Source: JANQKX01 sp039028695 (GTDB lineage Bacteria; Pseudomonadota; Alphaproteobacteria; Kiloniellales; Kiloniellaceae). From it: a DNA stretch of 16,603 nucleotides. Shown piece after piece: positions 4,933 through 11,301 of this stretch. The notes beneath the pieces are model-generated. The model made no database searches and was not told where the DNA came from. It worked only from the letters and a program-made list of their open reading frames with translations. Both the position numbers and the translations under genes were made by a program. Location: the NCBI GenBank assembly GCA_039028695.1, contig JBCCHN010000120.1:1-16603 (forward strand). Direction: 5' to 3'. Positions within the stretch are counted from its first letter, which is position 1; each line of letters starts with the position of its first letter.

Positions 4933-7845
4933 ATGTCGGAGACAAGACACAGCTTGGATGAGCTCAAAATGCGCGGCGACTTTGTGCGGCGCCATATCGG
5001 GCCGGGCGAAGAACAGATCGATGAGATGCTTGGAGCGCTTGGCCTGTCGTCCTTGGACGAGTTGATTGAAAAAACCGTTCCCGCCGATATCGTCTCCAAA
5101 GAGCCCTTGGCCGTGGACGACGCTAAGAGCGAGCGCATGATGCTCTCTTACCTGCGCCAAATGGCCGGCCGCAACAAGGTCTACATCTCCATGATGGGCA
5201 TGGGCTATCACGGTACGGTTCTACCCAGTGTGATCCTGCGCAATGTCCTGGAAAACCCCGGCTGGTACACGGCTTATACGCCCTATCAGGCCGAGGTCAG
5301 TCAGGGCCGCCTAGAGGTGCTGCTTAACTTCCAGCAGATGGTCATGGACCTGACCGGCATGGATCTGGCCAATGCTTCGCTTTTGGACGAAGGTACCGCC
5401 GCGGCCGAGGCTATGGCCATGGCTGACCGGGTTTCCAAATCTAAGTCTAAGCGCTTTATCATCTCCCCCGACTGTCATCCGCAGACCATTGCCGTGATTG
5501 AGACTCGGGCCGGTACCCTGGGCTATGAGGTGGTGATCGCCGACCCCTTCGATACTGCCATAGACCAAGAGGACTATTTCGGAGTCCTGGTGCAGTATCC
5601 TGGCTCTTGCGGCGAGGTTCGGGACCTTAGCGGCCTGGCCGAACGGGTCCACGCCAAAAAGGCCCTTCTGGTGGCCGCAGCCGATATCTTGAGCTTGGTC
5701 TTACTCACCCCGCCTGGTGAAATGGGTGCCGATGTGGTGGTGGGCAGCGCCCAGCGTTTTGGCGTGCCCATGGGCTATGGCGGGCCTCACGCGGCCTTTT
5801 TTGCCACACGGGATGCCTACAAGCGCTCCACCCCTGGGCGCATCATCGGTGTGTCCGTGGATTCTCAAGGAAAGCCCGCCCTGCGCATGGCTTTGCAAAC
5901 TCGCGAGCAGCACATTCGCCGCGAAAAAGCGACCAGTAACATTTGCACGGCTCAGGTTCTTTTAGCGGTAATTGCCGCGCTCTATGCCATATATCACGGC
6001 CCTGACGGCTTGAAATTGATTGCCGGTCGGGTGCACCGGATGACCCAAATCATGGCCGAGGGTCTGCGCCGCCTCGGTGTGCAAGTGGTGCACGATGCCT
6101 TTTTCGATACAATCAAGGTTCGTGTCCCCGGTCAGGCCAACCGAATCGCCGCCCGGGCCAAGGAATCACGCATCAACCTGCGGGTCATCGATGCGGATCA
6201 CCTTGGCATCACCTTGGACGAGACCACCAAGCGCCAAAACCTGGAAGCCCTCTGGCGGGTTTTTGCCACCAAGGCTGATCGGCTTCTCGACATCACGGCG
6301 CTGGACGACGAAGTAGCCGAGGTGATCCCGGATAACTTGAAACGTACCTCCGATTTCCTAACCCATCCGGTCTTTAATCTCTATCATGCTGAGACTGAGA
6401 TGATGCGCTATCTGCGCTGGTTGGTTGTTAAGGATGTGGCGCTCAATCAGTCCATGATCCCCCTGGGTTCCTGTACCATGAAGCTCAATGCCACATCCGA
6501 AATGATCCCCATTACCTGGCGGAACTTCTCAGCCATGCACCCCTTTGCCCCGCTAGAGCAGGCGCAAGGCTATCAGCAGCTTTTTGAAGAGCTGGAGGAT
6601 ATGCTCTGCGAGGTGACTGGTTTTGATGCCGTGTCCCTTCAACCCAATGCGGGTTCGCAAGGAGAATACACCGGTCTTTTGACCATTCGCATGTATCACG
6701 AAAGCCGGGGTGAGGGGCATCGCAACATTTGCCTGATCCCCAGTTCCTCTCACGGAACCAACCCGGCCTCGGCTCATATGGCGGGCATGGATGTGGTCGT
6801 GGTGGGCTGTGATGATCACGGCAACGTGGACGTGGTCGACCTAAAGGCCAAGGCCGCCGCCAACAGCGAGAATCTTGCTGCCCTGATGATCACCTATCCC
6901 TCGACCCACGGCGTTTTCGAGGAAGCGATCCGTGAGATCTGCGATGCCGTGCACGAACACGGTGGTCAGGTCTATATCGATGGGGCCAATCTGAATGCCC
7001 TGCTCGGCATTGCCAAGCTCGGCGATATCGGCGCGGATGTCTCCCATATGAACCTGCATAAGACTTTTTGCATTCCCCACGGCGGCGGCGGCCCCGGCAT
7101 GGGACCCATCGGCGTGCGGGCGCACCTGGCGCCCTTTTTGCCCGATCACGTGGTGGTGGATGGGGTAAACCCGGCGGCCGAGGGGCGCGAGACCGTGGGT
7201 GAGGTTTCTGCCGCGCCCTGGGGCTCGGCGTCAATCCTGCCCATCTCCTGGGCCTATATCACCCTCATGGGCGGTGCGGGCATGAAAAAGGCGACCCAGG
7301 TGGCGATCCTGAACGCCAACTACATTGCTCATCGCCTGGCGCCCCATTATCCGATTCTCTATACGGGCAAAAACGGCATGGTGGCCCACGAATGCATTGT
7401 CGATCTTCGGCACTTTAAGGAAGGCTGCGGCGTGACCGTGGACGATGTCGCCAAACGTCTGGTGGATTATGGCTTTCATGCCCCCACCATGTCCTTCCCG
7501 GTGGCGGATACTTTCATGGTGGAGCCCACCGAGAGTGAGGCCAAGCGGGAATTGGACCGCTTCTGCGATGCCATGATCTCCATCCGCCTAGAGATTGCTG
7601 CCATCGAAAGCGGTGAAGCGGATCCTCAAAATAATCTGCTGAAAAACGCGCCCCACACCCATCATCTGCTTTTGGAGGGCGACTGGTCCTATCCCTACAG
7701 CAAGGAAGCGGCCTATTTCCCGCAAAGGGGCCTGCGTGAAGACAAGTACTGGCCGCCCGTGGGGCGCATCGACAACGTGGCCGGCGACCGCAACCTGGTG
7801 TGCAGCTGCCCGCCCATGCAAGCCTACCAAGAGGCGGCGGAATAG
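4933..7845 (+). CDS. gcvP: Glycine dehydrogenase (decarboxylating), P protein
   Basis: PLP enzyme that decarboxylates glycine and loads the remaining aminomethyl group onto GcvH. From ATG 4933 it is 970 residues, so this is the long single-chain form rather than the split gcvPA/gcvPB form. The N-terminal half carries FVRRHIGPGEEQ, and the C-terminal half carries GSCTMKLN, SHGTNPASAHMAGM, YPSTHGVFEE and HMNLHKTFCIPHGGGGPG, where Lys710 is the expected PLP lysine. GGAG (4920-4923) lies nine bases before ATG 4933. An in-frame TTG at 4837 would add 32 residues but has only a weak ribosome site and the extension does not resemble the family. It is the last gene of gcvTHP, followed at once by a hairpin overlapping its stop codon. 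Confidence 0.97.
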   Translation: MSETRHSLDELKMRGDFVRRHIGPGEEQIDEMLGALGLSSLDELIEKTVPADIVSKEPLAVDDAKSERMMLSYLRQMAGRNKVYISMMGMGYHGTVLPSVILRNVLENPGWYTAYTPYQAEVSQGRLEVLLNFQQMVMDLTGMDLANASLLDEGTAAAEAMAMADRVSKSKSKRFIISPDCHPQTIAVIETRAGTLGYEVVIADPFDTAIDQEDYFGVLVQYPGSCGEVRDLSGLAERVHAKKALLVAAADILSLVLLTPPGEMGADVVVGSAQRFGVPMGYGGPHAAFFATRDAYKRSTPGRIIGVSVDSQGKPALRMALQTREQHIRREKATSNICTAQVLLAVIAALYAIYHGPDGLKLIAGRVHRMTQIMAEGLRRLGVQVVHDAFFDTIKVRVPGQANRIAARAKESRINLRVIDADHLGITLDETTKRQNLEALWRVFATKADRLLDITALDDEVAEVIPDNLKRTSDFLTHPVFNLYHAETEMMRYLRWLVVKDVALNQSMIPLGSCTMKLNATSEMIPITWRNFSAMHPFAPLEQAQGYQQLFEELEDMLCEVTGFDAVSLQPNAGSQGEYTGLLTIRMYHESRGEGHRNICLIPSSSHGTNPASAHMAGMDVVVVGCDDHGNVDVVDLKAKAAANSENLAALMITYPSTHGVFEEAIREICDAVHEHGGQVYIDGANLNALLGIAKLGDIGADVSHMNLHKTFCIPHGGGGPGMGPIGVRAHLAPFLPDHVVVDGVNPAAEGRETVGEVSAAPWGSASILPISWAYITLMGGAGMKKATQVAILNANYIAHRLAPHYPILYTGKNGMVAHECIVDLRHFKEGCGVTVDDVAKRLVDYGFHAPTMSFPVADTFMVEPTESEAKRELDRFCDAMISIRLEIAAIESGEADPQNNLLKNAPHTHHLLLEGDWSYPYSKEAAYFPQRGLREDKYWPPVGRIDNVAGDRNLVCSCPPMQAYQEAAE

Positions 7846-7862
7846 GGGCCACAGCCCCTATT
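7841..7862 (+). terminator. Hairpin at the end of gcvTHP
   Basis: AATAGGGGC (7841-7849) pairs perfectly with GCCCCTATT (7854-7862) around a CACA tetraloop. The left arm contains the gcvP stop codon. The stem is strong but is followed by only TATTATC-like sequence without a real T-run, so it may be a terminator or an mRNA 3'-end stabiliser. Confidence 0.55.
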
Positions 7863-7872
7863 ATCCGCGGCT

Positions 7873-7906
7873 AAATTGGCGACAGCTGTCCCTTTGTCAC
7901 CAAATT
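7873..7906. promoter_or_regulatory. Imperfect inverted repeat upstream of the GMC gene
   Basis: The arms 7873-7884 and 7895-7906 pair at 10 of 12 positions around a 10-nt loop. Nested in it is a perfect 10-bp palindrome, GACAGCTGTC (7881-7890), so two alternative foldings or a protein site are possible. No known operator consensus is recognised. Confidence 0.3.
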
Positions 7907-7915
7907 GTTCGCCCC

Positions 7916-7929
7916 AGATTAGGGAATCT
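7916..7929. promoter_or_regulatory. Weak possible relative of the XRE-cupin motif
   Basis: AGATT-aggg-AATCT is a perfect inverted repeat whose middle, AGGGAATCTT, differs by one base from the AGGGAAACTT core at 2025-2034. It lies about 125 nt before the GMC gene. It may place that gene under the same regulator, but the match is short and could be chance. Confidence 0.2.
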
Positions 7930-7969
7930 TTACAATTTTGAAACTATGATATTTCGAGAAAAAGGAGTA

Positions 7970-7989
7970 CTTAGCTAAGCAAAAGCTTA
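7970..7989. promoter_or_regulatory. Overlapping palindromes before the GMC gene
   Basis: CTTAGCTAAG (7970-7979) is a perfect 10-bp palindrome and overlaps TAAGC-aaaa-GCTTA (7976-7989). An AAAAAGGAG stretch just before them (7957-7965) resembles a ribosome site but is followed by no start codon. Role unknown. Confidence 0.25.
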
Positions 7990-8052
7990 ATTACGCCGGT
8001 TTTGACCTTGCTTTGCCGAAATGACACCCGAGCCCGAGGCGGCTTTTAACCC

Positions 8053-9501
8053 ATGACGCCCATCGCTCAGCCAGACGACAGCTACGATATTCTGGTGGTT
8101 GGCTCCAGCTTTTCTGCGGCTTTTTTTCTAAAGCGTTATCTGGAGCGTAACCCCGGCAATTATCGTGTGTTGGTGTTGGAAAAGGGAAAATTGCGCGATC
8201 ATGCCTGGCAGGTCGAACGGCGCCTGCCCTCGGATCTTTCTCCGCACCACTACTACAATCGTACCGGGGACCACGCCTTCCGTTGGGTCTTTTCCATTGG
8301 GTTTGGGGGATGCTCCAATTGTTGGGTCGGTAACACACCGCGTTTTCTCCCGAACGATATGCGCTTGAAAAGCCTTTACGGCGTGGGCCGGGACTGGCCC
8401 CTGTCCTATGAAGAACTCGAGCCTTATTACGTCCAAACCGAAGCGCTAATGCAGATCGCCGGTCCGACGGCGCCCTATTGGCCCCAATCCAAAGCCTATC
8501 CCCAGCCGGCCCACAATATTTCCGATGCGGACCAGGCCATGGTCCGGGCCAGCCCGGAATACCATGTCCCCGTGCCCACCGCCCGAGCGTCGCGGGACAC
8601 GGATACTCGGCCCGCCTGCTGCGCCAATGCGGTCTGCACCGTCTGTCCCATCGGTGCCAAGTTCACCGTTTTGAATGGCATGATGGGGCCTTTTGAAGAT
8701 CCGCGGGTCTCGGTTTTGCTTGAAGCCGATGTGCAATCCATTGATATGGCCGCCGGCAGAGCGCGAGGCCTCGTCTTTCGGCACAACGGCCGGGAAAAGC
8801 AAGTTCGTGGCGACCTGGTGGTCTTGGCGGCTAATGGTATTTTTAATCCAACCATCATGTTGCGCTCCGGTTTGGAGCGGCCGCACTTGGGACGAAACCT
8901 CCACTGTCAGCTCGCCTTTACGGCCGAGGTCTTTCTAGACGGGCTGGACCATTTCAACGGCGGCTCTATTTTGGGGTGTCATAATTTCAGCCAGTACGAC
9001 GGCGCCTTTCGCAGGGAAAGGGGCAGCATGGTGATCGAGACCTATAACGTGGGGCGCCTGCGACGGGAAACTGGTCGCTGGCGCCAAGTCCTACCCCTTT
9101 TCATGAAGGTCGAGGACATTCCCCAGGCCGAAAATAGAGTTTTGCCGATCTCCGCGGATCAAGAAAAGCCGGTATCCCAATTCAACGGATTTAGTCCTTA
9201 TGCTTTGCGGACCTATGAAAAGGCTGAAGAACTTCTCGCGGAGACCTTTGCCCCCCTGCCGGTTGAGCGTATCGAAGTCTCCGGCATCTTGGATCGGAGC
9301 ACCCATGTCCACGGCACTACCGTGATGGGCAATGATCCCGCGGACTCCGTTCTCGACCGGGACTCGGTTGACCATCGGCTGAGAAATTTGGTTGTCCTTG
9401 GCGCCAGCGGCTTTCCCAATGGAGGACAGGTCAATCCAACCTTGACCCTATCATCCATGGCCTTGCGCACCGCTGATCGCCTCAGCGCAAGTCAGGCTTG
9501 A
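8053..9501 (+). CDS. GMC-family FAD dehydrogenase with 3Fe-4S-type cysteine cluster
   Basis: A 482-residue flavoprotein of the glucose-methanol-choline family. The N-terminal Rossmann segment reads VVGSSFSAAF (15-24), so the usual second Gly of GxGxxG is Ser. Residues Cys189, Cys190, Cys195 and Cys198 form a CC-x4-C-x2-C pattern like the one known to hold the 3Fe-4S cluster in the alpha subunit of Burkholderia FAD-glucose dehydrogenase. The C-terminal GMC domain has HVHGTTVMG (His418/His420) and VNPTLT (Asn461), probably the catalytic His/Asn pair. It has no signal peptide; the next gene, 15 nt on, encodes a Tat-signal small subunit that could carry it across the membrane. ATG 8053 is the first possible start because an in-frame TAA sits at 8047; the ribosome site (GAGG, 8036-8039) is rather far. 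The substrate is unknown: sugar, polyol or other alcohol. Confidence 0.88.
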   Translation: MTPIAQPDDSYDILVVGSSFSAAFFLKRYLERNPGNYRVLVLEKGKLRDHAWQVERRLPSDLSPHHYYNRTGDHAFRWVFSIGFGGCSNCWVGNTPRFLPNDMRLKSLYGVGRDWPLSYEELEPYYVQTEALMQIAGPTAPYWPQSKAYPQPAHNISDADQAMVRASPEYHVPVPTARASRDTDTRPACCANAVCTVCPIGAKFTVLNGMMGPFEDPRVSVLLEADVQSIDMAAGRARGLVFRHNGREKQVRGDLVVLAANGIFNPTIMLRSGLERPHLGRNLHCQLAFTAEVFLDGLDHFNGGSILGCHNFSQYDGAFRRERGSMVIETYNVGRLRRETGRWRQVLPLFMKVEDIPQAENRVLPISADQEKPVSQFNGFSPYALRTYEKAEELLAETFAPLPVERIEVSGILDRSTHVHGTTVMGNDPADSVLDRDSVDHRLRNLVVLGASGFPNGGQVNPTLTLSSMALRTADRLSASQA

Positions 9502-9516
9502 GGGGGGTAAGAGCAG

Positions 9517-10029
9517 ATGAGCAGCAATTCTCTCGCACCAGATCGTACCCGAGAAGAAGCCAACAAGAGCAAAGGCGGCGCGACCCGGCGGGTATTTTTA
9601 GGCGGTGGACTCTTCGTCGGCGCCCTGGCGCTTTTTGGCGGTTTAAGTTGGGCCTTCCGCTCTCCCGAGGACCTGGTTCATGCGGTGATTACGCGAAACC
9701 TGCCGGATCAACGCTTGCCCGAGGCGGACATCACCGACTTTGCCCGGAACTTTGTCCTCAAGAATCGGCCGATGCGTCAAAATGCTATGGCAGTCAACGG
9801 CTTGCGCTTGGTGGGGCCCATTGTATTTTCCCGCTCTTTCCAGTATCTTTTGCCGCAAAAGCGGGCCCAGCTGCTGGTCAAGTTCGAACGGGAGATCCTG
9901 ACCGCCTTCCTGTTCTCCACCGACTTTTTTGAACAAGGTGGTAAGACGTGGGACGACGTATCTTATCTGGGTTATTATGACGCCTATGAGCGGCCCTGTT
10001 CGAACCCGCTGGTCCGGTTCGATCAGTAG
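9517..10029 (+). CDS. Tat-exported small (gamma) subunit of the GMC dehydrogenase
   Basis: A 170-residue protein with a twin-arginine signal: TRRVFLGG with Arg24-Arg25, followed by a hydrophobic stretch at about residues 29-47. The mature part is helical and ends with a conserved-looking YYDAYERPCSNP segment. Size, signal and position after a GMC flavoprotein match the gluconate 2-dehydrogenase subunit-3/FAD-glucose-dehydrogenase gamma type, which acts as a folding and export partner that lets the signal-less catalytic subunit hitchhike to the periplasm. ATG 9517 follows six G residues at 9502-9507 by nine bases. No cytochrome c subunit, the usual third component, is present on either side in the window, so the electron acceptor is unresolved. 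Sequence identity to the family is judged by pattern only. Confidence 0.72.
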   Translation: MSSNSLAPDRTREEANKSKGGATRRVFLGGGLFVGALALFGGLSWAFRSPEDLVHAVITRNLPDQRLPEADITDFARNFVLKNRPMRQNAMAVNGLRLVGPIVFSRSFQYLLPQKRAQLLVKFEREILTAFLFSTDFFEQGGKTWDDVSYLGYYDAYERPCSNPLVRFDQ

Positions 10030-10099
10030 CAACATCGACAATTGAACCCGGTAAAGGTAACCTGGCGAAGCAGAACAAATTGTGCCTATCGAGGTTGCC

Positions 10100-10735
10100 A
10101 TGTCCGGAAACGATAGCTCCAAGTCTCTCTTAGAGCGGGCCTATGACGTCCAAGCGCCGGATCAGGCCCAGGCCCTGTACCGGGATTGGGCTGCAAGTTA
10201 TGAACAGGACATGGTGCAGCCTTTGGGCTATGTGGGGCCGGCCCGCATTGCCGAGATTGCGGCCCAGGCCAGCGGTAATCAGAACCACCACGTCCTGGAT
10301 GTGGGCTGTGGTACCGGCTTGGTTGGGCAGCAGCTTCACAGGCTTGGTTTTAACGCCCTGGACGGCCTGGATTTTTCCCAAGCCATGCTGGAACAAGCGC
10401 ATAAAAAGGGCATCTACCAAAGCCTGATCCAGGCCGACCTGAATGCACCCTTAAATGTCCGATCAGAAAGCTACGACCTTCTGGTGTCTTGCGGCACCTT
10501 TACCCATGGTCACGTGGGGCCAAACGCTTTTGATGAACTCTTACGCATAACCCGCACGGGCGGACTCTTATGCCTTTCCATTAATGCGGCGATCTATGAA
10601 AGCGACGGTTTCGCCGCCAAACTGCGCGCTTGGGACGAAGTTGGGAAGATTTCCGTTCGTTCTGCGGAAAAGGTCACCTTGGTCGCCGAGGAGAATATCG
10701 ATGGCTTGGTGGCGCTCTTCGTGAAACAGTCCTAA
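10100..10735 (+). CDS. Class I SAM-dependent methyltransferase
   Basis: A 211-residue soluble methyltransferase. DVGCGTG (residues 67-73) is the SAM-binding motif I, with Asp95 region (LDGLDFSQAML) as the acidic loop and YDLLVSCGTFTHGH as motif IV. The N-terminal YRDWAASYEQDMVQPLGYVGPARIA pattern is like the METTL27/WBSCR27-type methyltransferases, whose substrates are poorly known. ATG 10100 follows GAGG (10091-10094) at five bases and is preferred over an upstream GTG at 10082. It lies 70 nt after the Tat subunit in the same direction and probably shares its transcript. Its stop codon overlaps the stop codon of soxG on the opposite strand by four bases. Whether it methylates a small molecule or protein cannot be told. 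Confidence 0.8.
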   Translation: MSGNDSSKSLLERAYDVQAPDQAQALYRDWAASYEQDMVQPLGYVGPARIAEIAAQASGNQNHHVLDVGCGTGLVGQQLHRLGFNALDGLDFSQAMLEQAHKKGIYQSLIQADLNAPLNVRSESYDLLVSCGTFTHGHVGPNAFDELLRITRTGGLLCLSINAAIYESDGFAAKLRAWDEVGKISVRSAEKVTLVAEENIDGLVALFVKQS

Positions 10736-11301
10736 CCAAGGGCGATCTTATGTTCAAGAAGATGCCAAAACGATAGGGCATAGCTTCGCTCTAAATAGAC
10801 CTCCAGGCACGAAGAGTTTAAACTATGAACAAGGACTTGATGCTTCCGAATGCTGGTTCGAGCCACGGCACCCGGATTAAATCGCCCGGCAGATAGATCC
10901 GTCGACGCCATGCTGTCCAGCACCTCTCGCGCCCTTTCTCCAGACAGTCTCAGAACGACGTATCCGTGACTAAGGTCCACCCAGGTCACACCTAAGTCGC
11001 TCAGAGACTTCTGCCGTTCAGCAACCAGGTCCCGTGCCGTCAGCTCCGCTGATACGAGGAGGACGCTGAAGGGAGCATACCGGAGGGCCCCCTTGCCGCT
11101 GTCGGCCGTGCTTTGTCCTACAGTTGGCAACAGGCCCCCCATGGCCTTGTCCAGTTTTTCCGTCTTGTCCTGACCCTGCCAGTCCAACTTGATGATTGTT
11201 CGCCCGCGGACTTCTGCAATGACTAAGCCTTCGGGTGCTTGCCTTGAGAAGACGTCAATCTCGTCCTGTAACAAGGTTCGGGGAGGAAGTGTCTTAGCCA
11301 T
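10732..11301 (-). CDS. soxG: Sarcosine oxidase gamma subunit
   Basis: A 189-residue small subunit of the heterotetrameric sarcosine oxidase, structurally related to part of the GcvT fold, packing against SoxA. The GVTWVDLSHGYVVLRLSGERAREVL stretch and the closing ERSYALSFWHLLEH are family-typical. The start ATG (11301-11299) overlaps the end of soxA by eight bases, and GGGGAG lies about eight to nine bases upstream within soxA, so translation is probably coupled. It is the last gene of soxBDAG. Its TAG stop at 10734-10732 overlaps the stop of the convergent methyltransferase gene, leaving no space for a separate terminator. Confidence 0.93.
   Translation of the reverse strand: MAKTLPPRTLLQDEIDVFSRQAPEGLVIAEVRGRTIIKLDWQGQDKTEKLDKAMGGLLPTVGQSTADSGKGALRYAPFSVLLVSAELTARDLVAERQKSLSDLGVTWVDLSHGYVVLRLSGERAREVLDSMASTDLSAGRFNPGAVARTSIRKHQVLVHSLNSSCLEVYLERSYALSFWHLLEHKIALG

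Noticed and set aside
9498..9932. 144-codon + strand frame overlapping the Tat subunit
   Set aside because: It is out of frame with the gene at 9517-10029, which has a Tat signal, a good ribosome site and a family-like product.
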